Positions 49,622 through 59,146 of a stretch of DNA of 64,000 nt are shown piece by piece (position 1 is the first letter of the stretch; every line of letters starts with the position of its first letter). The notes beneath the pieces are model-generated. The model was given only the letters and a program-made list of their open reading frames with translations. It ran no database searches and had not been told where the DNA came from. The translations under genes and the position numbers were made by a program. The DNA is from Streptomyces sp. SLBN-118. Lineage in GTDB: Bacteria > Actinomycetota > Actinomycetes > Streptomycetales > Streptomycetaceae. The DNA is taken from contig NZ_VFNP01000001.1 in NCBI RefSeq assembly GCF_006715635.1, positions 1,426,001-1,490,000 on the forward strand, given 5' to 3'.

Positions 49622-50471
49622 TCCCGACACACAGGCAGGCTGGGTCGCCGAGGCAGAGGCCGAGGACGACACCGAGGAGATGCCGCTCTCACTGCGGCTG
49701 TCGATAGCCGACACCCTCACGCTCGGTAACGCCACGTGCGGATTCATGGCGGTGTACTTCACCACCACCGGGATCCTGATCCCGCACCTCACCGGCAGCA
49801 ACGAGAGCGGCATGGCGCGCAACAGCGCGGCGACCGCCGTGATCCTCATGCTGCTGGCCGCGATCTTCGACCTCTGCGACGGACTCGTGGCGCGCAAGCT
49901 GCGCAGCTCGCCGATGGGCGCGGAGCTGGACAACCTCTCCGACCTGATCAGCTTCGGGCTCGCCCCTGCCTACTTCGTGCTCGTGTACGGAATGGTCGCG
50001 GACGACGCCCAGCAGAAGGTCTCGGCGGTGGCCGCGATCGTCGTGCTGCTGGCGGTGGTGCTGAGGCTTGCCAGATTCTCGTGCGTGACCATGAAGGACG
50101 GCATGTTCCAGGGCATGCCGAGCCCCTTCGGAGCGCTCACGGTGGTCTCGATCGTGCTGCTCGAGCTGCCGTTCATCCCGACGCTGCTGGCGATCATCGG
50201 CACGGCATGGCTGATGGTGAGCAGGGTCGAGTACCCCAAGCCGCGGGGCGTCCTCGCGGTGGCGATGCTCGGCTGGATCGTCGCCGCGATGGGGATGCTG
50301 GCGGCGTGGGCGTTCGACGCCCCGGGCGGTCAGGTGCTGCTCCAGACCGGCTGCGCGCTGCAGATCGTGATGGCGGCGACGATTCCGCTCTTCGCGACGG
50401 CGCGACGTGTGAACACGTTCCGTGACAACCGCCGCGAGAACCGCGAGGCGCGGGCGGCGCAGCTGCCGTAG
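49608..50471 (+). CDS. pssA: CDP-diacylglycerol--serine O-phosphatidyltransferase
   Basis: The protein has 287 residues. TTG 49608 (or GTG 49614) follows GGGGGTG. The CDP-alcohol phosphotransferase motif is intact: DLCDGLVARKLRSSPMGAELDNLSD (DG..AR...G...D...D pattern). About six to eight membrane helices follow. It makes phosphatidylserine from CDP-diacylglycerol and serine, giving substrate to the Psd encoded just upstream. An acidic cytoplasmic N-terminus of about 25 residues is present. Confidence 0.93.
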   Translation: MTVIDPDTQAGWVAEAEAEDDTEEMPLSLRLSIADTLTLGNATCGFMAVYFTTTGILIPHLTGSNESGMARNSAATAVILMLLAAIFDLCDGLVARKLRSSPMGAELDNLSDLISFGLAPAYFVLVYGMVADDAQQKVSAVAAIVVLLAVVLRLARFSCVTMKDGMFQGMPSPFGALTVVSIVLLELPFIPTLLAIIGTAWLMVSRVEYPKPRGVLAVAMLGWIVAAMGMLAAWAFDAPGGQVLLQTGCALQIVMAATIPLFATARRVNTFRDNRRENREARAAQLP

Positions 50472-50487
50472 CGCGAAGCGTACGTAC

Positions 50488-50535
50488 GACGAGGGCCCGG
50501 GTGCGATCCGCGCGATCCGCACTCGGGCCCTCGTC
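50488..50535. terminator. Hairpin terminator after pssA
   Basis: An 18-bp stem (50488-50505 with 50518-50535, one G-T pair) with a 12-nt loop starts 17 nt after the pssA stop. Confidence 0.85.
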
Positions 50536-50793
50536 ACGTCCCGCGCCCTCTGGTGATCGGCTCCCCGCCGGGTGGGCCCGGTCGCCCTACGCACCGTAAG
50601 CGCCCCGGATGTGCTGGTCGCTGTCCTGGACGTGCTCAAGGGCCGGGCAGGTGCCGTCCTGGGCCCCGGAGCACACCGAGCGGCCCGGCCTCGGTGCCCG
50701 GGGCGGCCCAGGCGTCGTTCGCGGCCTCAGCAGCTCATGCGAGACAGGCGATTTCCGCGAGCGACCCGCAGGGGACGCCCGCACACACCAACG

Positions 50794-50824
50794 CGCCGGA
50801 CGGGCGAAAGAAGCCCGTCCGGCG
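50794..50824. terminator. Hairpin terminator after the ABC operon
   Basis: A perfect 12-bp stem (50794-50805 with 50813-50824) with loop GAAAGAA lies 46 nt after the stop of the substrate-binding protein gene. Confidence 0.85.
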
Positions 50825-50869
50825 GTTGAGGACAACGCGGCCGATGGTCGCGTGCGAGCCTGCGGCCCC

Positions 50870-52135
50870 TCAGCTGCCCGACTTGTACGACTCCGCCGAC
50901 TTGGACACCGCCGCCGGCCGCACCACCTTCAGGCCGCCCGGCACCTTGAGGTCCGGCTTCATGATCAGACTCTGCCGCGTCGACGGAGCCGCCGGGTCGG
51001 AGAAGTTGTTCGTGATGCCGAAGCCGTTGTCGTAGGCAGAGATGGTCAGCAGCGCCTTGTCGATGCCCTCTCGTGTCAGGTCCTTGGCCGCGCAAGCCTT
51101 CTTCAGCACCTCGCCGTAGACGCTCGCCGCCGTGTAACCGGCGACCACGCCGTTGTCGAGGCCGTCCTTCGGGTAGGCGGCCTTGTACTCCTTCGCCAGC
51201 TTCGCCGGACCCGCCCCCTGGTCACCGATGGGGAGGGTGGAGGCGGCGACGTAGTAGTCCTTGGTCAGCGCGGGTGCCGCCGGCGTGCCCAGCAGCTGCG
51301 GAGCGAAGGCGGAGTTGTTGCCGACCATCGGGACGTTGAACCCGCCTGCCGCGGCGACGCCGACCAGCGAGGCCGCCTGGCGCGGCCCGGCGCTGATGAG
51401 GACCGCCTTGACGCCCGCCTTCTTGAGCGCCGCGACCTGTGCGGACATGTCGTTGTCGGTCGGCTTGATCTTCTGCTCGACAACCGTGAGACCGGCCTGC
51501 TGCGCCGCGTACTTGGAGCCCTTCAGCGCGTTCTCCCCGAAGTCGCCCTCGAAGTAGACATGGCCGATCTTGTCGCCCTTGGCGATGCGCTTCTGGCTGA
51601 GGAGATAGTCGACGGCGTTGATCGTCTCGATGTCGTACGTCGCACCCACGACCCGGATGTACGGGCTGCCCAGCAGCGATGCCGACCAGGCCTGGGGCAC
51701 CACGAGCGCCTTGTCCTGGCCGTCGATACGGCCCTTGACCGCGGCGACGAAGGGCGAGCCGATGAACTGCGCGAAGCCGAGCACCTTCGGTTCGAGTTCG
51801 GTGTACCCGGCGACGGCCTTCTGCGGGTCGTAGCCGTGGTCGCGGACGGTCAGTTCGATGCTGCGGCCGCAGATGCCGCCGGCGGCGTTGGTCTGCTTCG
51901 CCCACAGCTGCTGCGCCTGGGTGACGCTCTTGCCGAGTGAGGCGTAGACGCCGGTCATGTCGGTGAGCACGCCCAGGTTGATGGTCTTGGCCGTGACGCC
52001 TTCGCCGGTCTTCACTCCTGCGGCGTCCTTCTCGGAACCGCCGCCTTCGGTGGCCTTCGAGCTGCATCCGGCGAGGGCTGAGCTGGTCAGGGTCAGGGCG
52101 GCGGCCAGCGCCGCCAGGTACAGACGTGGCTTCAT
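50870..52135 (-). CDS. livK: Branched-chain amino-acid ABC transporter substrate-binding lipoprotein
   Basis: The protein has 421 residues. The lipobox LAGC places the lipid-modified Cys at residue 24. The periplasmic-binding fold type I follows (INLGVLTDMTGVYASLGKSVTQAQQLWAKQTNAAGGICGR, then VGVAAAGGFNVPMVG). It should capture branched-chain amino acids or related amides outside the cell. It is the last gene of the operon, 2 nt after the permease gene, with GGGAG upstream. In most liv operons it is first. Confidence 0.88.
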   Translation of the reverse strand: MKPRLYLAALAAALTLTSSALAGCSSKATEGGGSEKDAAGVKTGEGVTAKTINLGVLTDMTGVYASLGKSVTQAQQLWAKQTNAAGGICGRSIELTVRDHGYDPQKAVAGYTELEPKVLGFAQFIGSPFVAAVKGRIDGQDKALVVPQAWSASLLGSPYIRVVGATYDIETINAVDYLLSQKRIAKGDKIGHVYFEGDFGENALKGSKYAAQQAGLTVVEQKIKPTDNDMSAQVAALKKAGVKAVLISAGPRQAASLVGVAAAGGFNVPMVGNNSAFAPQLLGTPAAPALTKDYYVAASTLPIGDQGAGPAKLAKEYKAAYPKDGLDNGVVAGYTAASVYGEVLKKACAAKDLTREGIDKALLTISAYDNGFGITNNFSDPAAPSTRQSLIMKPDLKVPGGLKVVRPAAVSKSAESYKSGS

Positions 52136-52137
52136 GT

Positions 52138-53265
52138 CTACTCCCGTGGGGTCTTGCGCGAGGTGATGAGACGGGTGAGTCCGCCGGGCAGGAAAAGGAC
52201 GACCGCGACGACCGCGGCGCCGTACAGGTAGCGAGATGCCTCTCCGGGTGCGACGCCGCCCGTGCCGGGGGCGGAGACCAGCGGGAGGGTGTCGCTGTAG
52301 TGGGTGAGGATCTGGGGCAGCAGGGAGACGAAGACCGCGCCCACGACGGCGCCGGCGACCGTGCCGAGGCCCCCGATCACGATCATGGCGAGGAATTCGA
52401 GGGAGAGGATGACCCCGAAGTACTCGGGGACGGTGCGCTGGAAGACCAGGGCGATCAGTACGCCCGCGAGTCCCGCGTACATCGAGGACAGGACGAAGAC
52501 GGCGGCCCGGTAGCGGGCGACCGGGACGCCCATGACGCCCGCGGCGATGCGGTGGTCACGGACGGCGTTCATCGCGCGGCCGGGGCGGCCTCGTAGCACT
52601 CCCCGGGCGAAGAGGCCGCAGCCGATGAGGGCGAGCAGCGCCACGTACCAGAGCTTCTCGGCGGACTGGAAGGGGACGGCTGCGATGACCGTCTCGCTGT
52701 CGTCGAAGTCGATGCCGAAGAGCGAGAGGGGTGGAACGGCCCGGCCGTTGAATCCTCCTGTCAGATCACTGGCGTTGAAGAGGACGTGCTGGCCTATGAA
52801 GATCAGCGCGAGCGTCGCGATGCCGAGATACGCGCCGCGCAGCCGTCCCGCGATCGGGCTGAACAGGCCGCCTGCCACGCCTGCGACGAGCACCGCCAGC
52901 ACGGCGGCGAGCCAGGTAGGCAGGCCGAGGCCGGTGAGGCGGTGGCCGTTCTCCACTCCGCTCTCGCCCGCCAGGACGCAGTAGCTGTACGCGCCCACCG
53001 CCAGGAAGAAGGCGTGCCCCATGGAGAGCTGCCCGGTGGCGCCGGTGAGGAGGTTGATGCCGATCGCGCCGATCGCGGCGGCCATCGCGAAGAGTCCGGC
53101 CTGCAGCCAGAAGCGGTCCAGGTAGAGGGGCAGAGCCAGGAGGAAGACGGTGCCGGCGACCCAGAGATATGCCTGGGGAGACGTGACGTAGGCTCTGGGG
53201 CTTTTCACGTCCGCCCGGGGGCTCGTCGTCACTTCTGTCTCGGGGTTCTTCAGCGTCTCAGACAC
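52138..53265 (-). CDS. livM: Branched-chain amino-acid ABC transporter permease, LivM type
   Basis: The protein has 375 residues with about nine to ten membrane helices after a polar tail of about 30 residues. Typical features are INLLTGATGQLSMGHAFFLAVGAY and the EAA-like loop GRAMNAVRDHRIAAGVMGV. It forms the membrane pore with the LivH-type subunit, whose gene overlaps its start by 8 nt. A conserved GLGTVAGAVVGAVFV segment is near the C-terminus. Confidence 0.9.
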   Translation of the reverse strand: MSETLKNPETEVTTSPRADVKSPRAYVTSPQAYLWVAGTVFLLALPLYLDRFWLQAGLFAMAAAIGAIGINLLTGATGQLSMGHAFFLAVGAYSYCVLAGESGVENGHRLTGLGLPTWLAAVLAVLVAGVAGGLFSPIAGRLRGAYLGIATLALIFIGQHVLFNASDLTGGFNGRAVPPLSLFGIDFDDSETVIAAVPFQSAEKLWYVALLALIGCGLFARGVLRGRPGRAMNAVRDHRIAAGVMGVPVARYRAAVFVLSSMYAGLAGVLIALVFQRTVPEYFGVILSLEFLAMIVIGGLGTVAGAVVGAVFVSLLPQILTHYSDTLPLVSAPGTGGVAPGEASRYLYGAAVVAVVLFLPGGLTRLITSRKTPRE

Positions 53266-54148
53266 GGGCGGGCTCCTTCGTACCGAAGAGTCCGGCCGGC
53301 CTGAGCAGCAGGACGAGCACCATCACCAGATACGGCGCGAGATCGCCGATCCCCCGGCCCAGGAAGGACAGTTCGCCCTGGTAGCCGGTGGCGAACGACT
53401 CGGTGACACCGACGATCAGACCTCCCGCGAGCGCGCCGGTGGTGGAGTCGAGCCCGCCGAGGATCGCCGCCGGGAAGGCCTTGAGTGCGGCGAGGGATGT
53501 GGCACGTTCCAGCCCCGGGGTGGGGAAGACGGTGAGGAAGAGCGCGGCCACGGCGGCGAGCGCGCCCGCGACCGCCCAGGCGGCGAGCGAGACCCGGCCC
53601 AGACGTACGCCCATCAGCGCCGCGGTTTCCGGATTCTCGGCCGCCGCGCGCATCGACACGCCCCACGAGGTGTAGCGGAACGCGAGCAGGAACACCGTGA
53701 TGAGCAGGGCCGCGGACACAAAGGCGGCGATACGGGTCTGTGCGACGGTGATGTCCCCGATGGTGACGACGCGATCGCCCCACGGGTCTCCGAGTGCGAG
53801 GACGTCCGTGCCGATACGGCGGGTGAGTTCGGTGGTCAGCAGGATGTCCACGCCGATGGTGACGATGGCCAGGACACTGTGGTCGGAGCCCCGGTAACGC
53901 CGCATGACGAGGAATTCCACGGCCGCGCCGACGAGGGCGGCGCCCGCGATGCCGACGGCGAGCGCGGCCCAGAAGCCGATGTCGTCGTGGAGTACGGCGG
54001 TGACATATCCGCCCGCGAGAAGCAGTGACGCGTGGGCGAAGTTGACGACTTCGGTGGCCTTGAAGATGACGACGAAGCCGAGCGCGATCAGCGCGTAGAC
54101 GGAGCCGATGGACAGTCCGCCGAGGAGTAGTTCGGTGAAGGTCGTCAT
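53258..54148 (-). CDS. livH: Branched-chain amino-acid ABC transporter permease, LivH type
   Basis: The ATG at 54148 has GGAGG 7 nt upstream. The 296-residue product has about eight membrane helices, LLGGLSIGSVYALIALGFVVIFKATEVVNFAHASLLLAGGYV at the start and MRAAAENPETAALMGV (EAA loop) in the middle, as in LivH. It overlaps the ATP-binding gene upstream by 4 nt and livM by 8 nt. Confidence 0.9.
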   Translation of the reverse strand: MTTFTELLLGGLSIGSVYALIALGFVVIFKATEVVNFAHASLLLAGGYVTAVLHDDIGFWAALAVGIAGAALVGAAVEFLVMRRYRGSDHSVLAIVTIGVDILLTTELTRRIGTDVLALGDPWGDRVVTIGDITVAQTRIAAFVSAALLITVFLLAFRYTSWGVSMRAAAENPETAALMGVRLGRVSLAAWAVAGALAAVAALFLTVFPTPGLERATSLAALKAFPAAILGGLDSTTGALAGGLIVGVTESFATGYQGELSFLGRGIGDLAPYLVMVLVLLLRPAGLFGTKEPARV

Positions 54149-54978
54149 ACCTGGGCCTCCGTTCCTAGATAGGCCTGTACGACGGCCGGGTCGCTCTGTA
54201 CCTGGGTGGGAGTGCCGTCGGCGATCCGGCGCCCGAAGTCCAGTACGGTCACGGCGTCCGCGAGCCGCATCACCACCCCCATGTCGTGTTCGACAAGCAC
54301 GATGGATATGCCGAGGCTGTCTCGTACGCCCGCGATGACGGAGGCGGTCTGCCGCCGCTCGTCGGCGGTCATCCCTGCGACGGGCTCGTCGAGGAGCAGC
54401 AGCCGCGGTTCCATGCACAGGGCGCGGCCGAGTTCGACGAGCTTCTGCTTTCCGTACGGGAGTGCTCCCGCAGGTCGGTCCAGATCGCCGCCGAGTCCGG
54501 TGAACTCCGCGATCTCCCGTACCCGGTCCAGGTGTTGGCGCGCCTCGCGGGCGGCGGACGGCAGTCGCAGCCCGGCGGCGAGGAACCCGGCGCGGGTGAG
54601 CCTGTGGCGGCCGAGCAGCAGGCTGTCGGCGACGGTGGCGTGCGGAGGGAGCGCGAGGTTCTGGAAGGTACGGGCGATGCCGAGTGCGGCAATGCGGTCG
54701 GGAGGGAGCCCGGTGAGCTCCTTCTCGCCGAAGCGGACGCTGCCGGAGGTGGCCCGGTAGACGCCGGACAGGACGTTGAAGGTGGTGGACTTTCCAGCGC
54801 CGTTGGGGCCGATGAGGGCGTGGACGCTGCCCGGCTGGACGGTGAAGGAGACCGAGTCGAGGGCGGTGAGCCCGGCGAAGCGGACGGTGAGGTCCGTGAC
54901 GTCGAGGGCGGGCACGGCGGGGCCGCTGGGGTTTGCCGCGCCTTCCTCCAGGGGACGGGGTTCGCTCACGCCGACCAC
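54145..54978 (-). CDS. livG: Branched-chain amino-acid ABC transporter ATP-binding protein, LivG type
   Basis: The protein has 277 residues. Walker A GPNGAGKSTTFNVLSG and Walker B RLLLLDEPVAGM are clear. The usual LSGGQ signature reads GALPYGKQKLVELGRAL, the form normal for LivG. The C-terminal ...VLDFGRRIADGTP is also typical. It powers transport through the LivHM pore. It overlaps the upstream ATP-binding gene by 13 nt. Confidence 0.9.
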   Translation of the reverse strand: MVGVSEPRPLEEGAANPSGPAVPALDVTDLTVRFAGLTALDSVSFTVQPGSVHALIGPNGAGKSTTFNVLSGVYRATSGSVRFGEKELTGLPPDRIAALGIARTFQNLALPPHATVADSLLLGRHRLTRAGFLAAGLRLPSAAREARQHLDRVREIAEFTGLGGDLDRPAGALPYGKQKLVELGRALCMEPRLLLLDEPVAGMTADERRQTASVIAGVRDSLGISIVLVEHDMGVVMRLADAVTVLDFGRRIADGTPTQVQSDPAVVQAYLGTEAQV

Positions 54979-55772
54979 CTGCTCAGGGCCGGAGCCGACG
55001 CCTGCGCGGTGACTGCGTCGGCCGCCGCCGTCTCGTCGACCACGCCCAGATACCGGCGCCGTACCTCGTCCGAGGCGGCGAGTTCGTCCGCCCGGCCCGA
55101 GAGAGCGACCTCGCCGACGTCGAGTACGTACGCCGCCGAGGCAAGCCGCAGCGCGATCGCCGCGTTCTGCTCGACCAGCAGGACCGACGTTCCGGTGGCG
55201 TTGATCTCCTGCACGGTCTCGGCGATGCGCTCCGCCATCAGCGGGGCGAGGCCGAGCGACGGCTCGTCGAGCAGCAGAAGCCGCGGCCGGGCCATCAACG
55301 CCCTTCCCATCGCGAGCATTTGCTGCTCGCCGCCCGACAGCAGTCCCGCACGCTGATGCGCGCGGTCGGCGAGGACGGGGAAGAGCTCATGCACCCGCGC
55401 CAGAGCCTCGGCGCTCGACCGGCGCCCGCCGGTCGCGCCCAGCGCCCCCGCCCGGAGATTGTCGGCGACGGTCATCCGTGCGAAGACCTGCCGCCCTTCC
55501 GGGACCTGGACGACGCCCGCGGCGACGACCCCGGCCGCGCTCAGGCCTTCCAGCGGACGGCCGTCGAAGCTGATGCTGCCGGACGTGACGCGGCCACGCT
55601 GAAAGCCAAGGGTGCGGGAGACGGCGCGCAGCAGGGTCGATTTGCCGGCACCGTTGCCGCCGAGGACGGCGACGATCGTGCCCTGAGGCACATCGATGGA
55701 GATGTCGCGCAGTGCCCGTACCGGCCCGTAGCCGACGGACAGCTCGCGCACTTCGAGAGAGGTGGCAGCCAT
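54966..55772 (-). CDS. livF: Branched-chain amino-acid ABC transporter ATP-binding protein, LivF type
   Basis: The ATG at 55772 is chosen for AAAGGGGGT upstream. The 268-residue product has Walker A GGNGAGKSTLLRAVS, signature LLSGGEQQMLAMGRALM and Walker B RLLLLDEPSLGLAP, as in LivF. It is the first gene of the five-gene operon running F-G-H-M-K on the minus strand, so the regulatory region lies at 55773-56151. Confidence 0.9.
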   Translation of the reverse strand: MAATSLEVRELSVGYGPVRALRDISIDVPQGTIVAVLGGNGAGKSTLLRAVSRTLGFQRGRVTSGSISFDGRPLEGLSAAGVVAAGVVQVPEGRQVFARMTVADNLRAGALGATGGRRSSAEALARVHELFPVLADRAHQRAGLLSGGEQQMLAMGRALMARPRLLLLDEPSLGLAPLMAERIAETVQEINATGTSVLLVEQNAAIALRLASAAYVLDVGEVALSGRADELAASDEVRRRYLGVVDETAAADAVTAQASAPALSRWSA

Positions 55773-56151
55773 GTGGACCCCCTTTCCGGGCTTGTTCGAA
55801 ATTGCCCTGTGGGGGCACACACCAGCACCGGCCGGGCGTACCGTCCAGGCGGTATGCCCGAATCGCTGCGCATGACCAGCGATGCGGCGTGCGGATTGTG
55901 CACGGGCACAAGGGTGAGGGGGTTTCGGTGCGGGTCTGGGCTTGCGCGGTTCGGTATCGGTGACCGTGTGCGGGCCGCTCCGGGGTTGGGGCCTGCCCCC
56001 AAGTTTTCGGGGCGGGGGTGCCCCCCACGGCCGCCAGGCCGTAGGGGGAGGAACACCCCGGCGCCACCGAGCCGAGGTTCAAACAGCGCTCCGGGCGGCG
56101 GGGTACGCCCGCGAAACCAGGACCCTCGAAGGGGGCGGGGTGGGGGAACCC
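55773..56151. promoter_or_regulatory. Regulatory region of the ABC operon with operator-like repeat
   Basis: This stretch of 379 bp has no gene. An inverted repeat GGGCGTACCG (55834-55843), 6 nt, CGGTATGCCC (55850-55859) pairs at 9 of 10 positions, 62 nt upstream of the livF start; it is a candidate operator. The distal half carries inverted repeat copy C. Confidence 0.55.
55990..56055. repeat. Dispersed repeat, partial inverted copy C
   Basis: Read on the minus strand it matches the first 65 or so bases of copies A and B (CCTCCCCCTACGGCCTGGCGG onward, then a GCCCC/GGGGGC hairpin), with more divergence. It lies downstream of the glycerate kinase stop and probably terminates it. Confidence 0.65.
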
Positions 56152-57285
56152 CTACCGCAGGAAGTCCCGCGCAATACCTTCCGCCACCCGCTCCAGCAGC
56201 GGCCCCGCCTCCGCCATGCACTTCCGCGGGTCCGGCTCCAGCGCCGTCAGGGGATACGCCCGGCGGATCCCCGCCCGGCCCAGCGCCTCGGGAGGCAGCG
56301 CCAGGCGGCCGCAGACCGCGACGACCTCGATGTTCTGGGCGCGGGCCACCGCCGCGACTCCCGCGGGAGCCTTGCCGTGGAGGGTCTGTTCGTCGAGGGA
56401 GCCTTCGCCGGTGATCACGAGGGTCGCCCGGGACAGTGCCGGCGCGAAGCCGAGGACGTCGAGCATGACCTCGATGCCGGGCCGGAAGCTCGCGCCGAGG
56501 GCGACGAGCGCGCCGTAGCCGATGCCGCCGGCCGCCCCAGCGCCAGGGAGCCGGGCCTGCTCGGGGCCGAGGACGGACGCGTAGTGGGTGAGCGCGGCGT
56601 CCAGCGTGGCGACGTCCTCGGGCGTCGCGCCCTTCTGCGGGCCGTACACCGCGGGCGCGCCCTTCGGCCCGGTCAGCGGGTTGTCGACATCACTTGCGAG
56701 GACCAGGTCGACGCCCTTGAGACGGGGGTCGAGGCCGGACAGGTCCGCGGACGCGAGATCGCGCAGGCCGCCGCCGCCCGGGCCGACGGGCTCGCCGTCC
56801 GCGTTCAGGAAGCGCGCGCCGAGGGCCGCGAGCATGCCCGCGCCGCCGTCCGTGGTCGCGCTGCCGCCGACGCCGAAGACGATCGTCCGGGCTCCCGCGT
56901 CGAGCGCGGCGCGCAGTAGCTCGCCGGAGCCGTACGTCGTCGAGGTGAGGGGGGCGAAGACGCCCTCGGGGAGGTGCTGGAGCCCGGAGGCCTCCGCCAT
57001 CTCCACCACCGCGGTGCCTTCCCGCAGGGCGTACGCCGCGGTGAGGGATTCGCCGAGCGGCCCGGTCACCAGGACCTCGCGGCGTTCAAAACCGGCCGCC
57101 ACCGCCGCGGCGACCGTGCCGTCGCCGCCGTCCGCGACGGGCAGGGTCTCGACCGCCAGACCGGGTACGACCCGCAGGAGGCCCGCGGTGACCCGTTCCG
57201 CGACCTCTACGGCCGTGAGCGAGCCCTTGAACTTGTCAGCCGCGACGAGCACATGCGCGGGCTGAATAACTGCTCCGTCCGTCAC
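56152..57285 (-). CDS. Glycerate kinase
   Basis: The protein has 377 residues of the GarK/GlxK type: VLVAADKFKGSLTAVEVAERV, LPVADGGDGTVAA, GVGGSATTDGGAGMLAALGARFL and VITGEGSLDEQTLHGKAP. It phosphorylates D-glycerate (2-phosphoglycerate in this class). Glycerate can arise from glyoxylate, the product of the nearby ethylmalonyl-CoA pathway, though the link is only suggestive. The GTG start at 57285 has a poor ribosome-binding site. Confidence 0.9.
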   Translation of the reverse strand: MTDGAVIQPAHVLVAADKFKGSLTAVEVAERVTAGLLRVVPGLAVETLPVADGGDGTVAAAVAAGFERREVLVTGPLGESLTAAYALREGTAVVEMAEASGLQHLPEGVFAPLTSTTYGSGELLRAALDAGARTIVFGVGGSATTDGGAGMLAALGARFLNADGEPVGPGGGGLRDLASADLSGLDPRLKGVDLVLASDVDNPLTGPKGAPAVYGPQKGATPEDVATLDAALTHYASVLGPEQARLPGAGAAGGIGYGALVALGASFRPGIEVMLDVLGFAPALSRATLVITGEGSLDEQTLHGKAPAGVAAVARAQNIEVVAVCGRLALPPEALGRAGIRRAYPLTALEPDPRKCMAEAGPLLERVAEGIARDFLR

Positions 57286-57342
57286 CTTGCTATCCCTTGC
57301 TTTCGAACAGGCAGTCGCGCCGCCCCGACCCTATCCGGACGT

Positions 57343-57373
57343 TCAGATGGTCTGCCACCTGATCATGATCTGA
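57343..57373. promoter_or_regulatory. Imperfect inverted repeat in divergent promoter region
   Basis: TCAGAT (57343-57348) and ATCTGA (57368-57373) flank a TGATCA palindrome in the 150-bp gap between the glycerate kinase and ADP-ribosylglycohydrolase genes. It is a weak candidate for an operator. Confidence 0.3.
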
Positions 57374-57435
57374 CATTTCGCACCATACTGGGGCACTGCC
57401 GAGCGATTCCGGCGCCGATTCGGTAAACCGGACGT

Positions 57436-58512
57436 ATGGGCCTACAGCACGTCGACCTCGCCGACCGGATCCTCGGCGGCTGGCTGGGCCGGGTCGCAGG
57501 CAACATGCTCGGCAAGCCCGTCGAGCGCGGCGACTACTGGACCCGCGACCGCATCGACCGGTATCTGCGCCGCACCGACGCGCTCCCGCTCACCGACTAC
57601 CTCCCCGGGCCGCCGGCCGACGCGATGCCCGGCGAATTCGAGCTGCGTCCCGAGTGGCGTGAGTGCGTACGGGGCCGGATCCACGGCAGTTGCCGGGACG
57701 ACGACGTGGACTACACCGTCCTCGGGCTGCATCTTCTGGAGAGCCGCGGCTTCGGGTTCACCACCGAGCAGGTGGGCGAGGCCTGGCTGCTGCATCTGCC
57801 GTTCCTGCAGACGTTCACCGCCGAGCGGGCCGCCTACCGCAATCTCGCGAACGGTCTCACGCCCCCGGTCAGCGCCACGCGCGACAACCCCTACCAGGAG
57901 TGGATCGGCGCGCTCATCCGCGCCGACATCTTCGGCTGGACCTGTCCCGGCGACCCGCGCCGCGCCGCCGCGCTCGCCCGCCGTGACGCGGTCCTCTCGC
58001 ACACGGGCAACGGCGTGTACGGGGCGATGTGGGCGGCCGCCCTGATCGCCGCCGCGTTCACCGCGAACATCCCGCGCGATGCGGTCGAGGCGGCGCTGGA
58101 ACGTATCCCCGCGGGCTGCCGGCTCGCGCGCGCGGTACGCCACACCGTGGCCCTGCACGCCTCCGGCACGTCCTGGTCCGACACGCTCGGCGAGCTGGCC
58201 GCGGAGACGGGCGGCCTGGGCTGGATCCACACCGTTCCGAATGCTGCCGTCATCACGGCCGGACTGCTGTACGGCGCGGGCGACTTCACCTCCACCATCG
58301 CCCTCACGGTCCGCGGCGGCCTCGACACCGATTCCAACGGGGCGACGGCGGGCTCGGTGGCGGGTGTGCTGGGCGGGGCGGCCGCCATCCCCGCGCAGTG
58401 GACGGAGCCTCTGGAGGACCGGCTGCGTACCGCGGTATTCGGGTTCGACGGCGTACGGATCAGCGAACTGGCGGAGCGTACGGTGCGGTTGGCGGCGCTC
58501 GTAGCGAGTTGA
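57436..58512 (+). CDS. ADP-ribosylglycohydrolase family protein
   Basis: The protein has 358 residues. ADIPOR-like DraG pattern: [23 protein letters not shown] at the start, [18 protein letters not shown] (metal Asp triplet) and [21 protein letters not shown] near the end (second metal group). Such enzymes remove ADP-ribose from proteins or small molecules, or have diverged to other glycohydrolase roles. It is preceded by a divergent promoter region shared with glycerate kinase. The substrate is unknown. Confidence 0.87.
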   Translation: MGLQHVDLADRILGGWLGRVAGNMLGKPVERGDYWTRDRIDRYLRRTDALPLTDYLPGPPADAMPGEFELRPEWRECVRGRIHGSCRDDDVDYTVLGLHLLESRGFGFTTEQVGEAWLLHLPFLQTFTAERAAYRNLANGLTPPVSATRDNPYQEWIGALIRADIFGWTCPGDPRRAAALARRDAVLSHTGNGVYGAMWAAALIAAAFTANIPRDAVEAALERIPAGCRLARAVRHTVALHASGTSWSDTLGELAAETGGLGWIHTVPNAAVITAGLLYGAGDFTSTIALTVRGGLDTDSNGATAGSVAGVLGGAAAIPAQWTEPLEDRLRTAVFGFDGVRISELAERTVRLAALVAS

Positions 58513-58654
58513 CGCGACACGGACACAATGGAGCTTGCGCTGTCGGACGGTTCGCAGGTGTGCCTTCAGCTGTCGGGGGCCGGAGAGCCGCTCGGCCGGA
58601 AACGCCCACCCGGCACCAAGGGCTGACGCCCGCACCCCCGTTACGCTTCCCACA

Positions 58655-59146
58655 ATGACTACCTCTGACTACGCCACGTACATCGCCTCCCTGCCCCGCA
58701 TCCTCGCGGGCGCCGCCGCCCTCATCCGTGACGGCGAGGGACGTGTACTGATCGTCGAGCCCAACTACCGTGAGGGCTGGGCACTTCCCGGCGGAACCGT
58801 CGAGTCGGATCTGGGCGAGACCCCGCGACAGGCCGCCCGCAGGGAGACCCTTGAGGAGATCGGACTCGATGTGGAGCCGGGCGCGCTGCTGGCGGTGGAC
58901 TGGGTGCAGGGCGCCGCACGACCGCCGATCGCGGCGTACGTGTACGACGGCGGAGTGCTGACCGAGGCTCAGTTCGTGGCGATCCGGCTGCCGGAGGATG
59001 AGCTGGTCTCCTGGCGGCTGGTGTCCCGTGACGAGATCCCGGTACACCTGCTGGGCTCGCTGGGTCACCGTGCACTGGCGGCTCTGGACGCGCTGGAGAA
59101 GGGCAGTGGGACGGTGGAGCTGGAGAACGGGCTGCCGCCCGCCTGA
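58655..59146 (+). CDS. Nudix hydrolase
   Basis: The protein has 163 residues. The Nudix box reads [28 protein letters not shown] with two extra residues before the first Glu, while RETLEEIG keeps the metal-binding glutamates. It should split a nucleoside-diphosphate-linked compound. TACGCT (58642-58647) lies 7 nt before the ATG and no ribosome-binding site is seen, so the mRNA is probably leaderless. It starts 142 nt after the ADP-ribosylglycohydrolase gene. Confidence 0.87.
   Translation: MTTSDYATYIASLPRILAGAAALIRDGEGRVLIVEPNYREGWALPGGTVESDLGETPRQAARRETLEEIGLDVEPGALLAVDWVQGAARPPIAAYVYDGGVLTEAQFVAIRLPEDELVSWRLVSRDEIPVHLLGSLGHRALAALDALEKGSGTVELENGLPPA

Larger units (their letters stand above)
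50472..50869. other. Intergenic region between convergent pssA and ABC operon
   Basis: This stretch of 398 bp holds two strong terminators (50488-50535 and 50794-50824) at its ends. Between them a minus-strand open frame (50587-50835) ends in a protein-like stretch (CPALEHVQDSDQHIRGAYGA), but it starts inside the second terminator and I cannot support it as a gene. Confidence 0.5.

Noticed and set aside
50587..50835. Minus-strand open frame ending in a protein-like stretch, possible gene remnant
   Set aside because: It begins within a strong terminator, has no start signal, and only its last 25 or so residues look protein-like. It could be a decayed gene end, but this cannot be supported.
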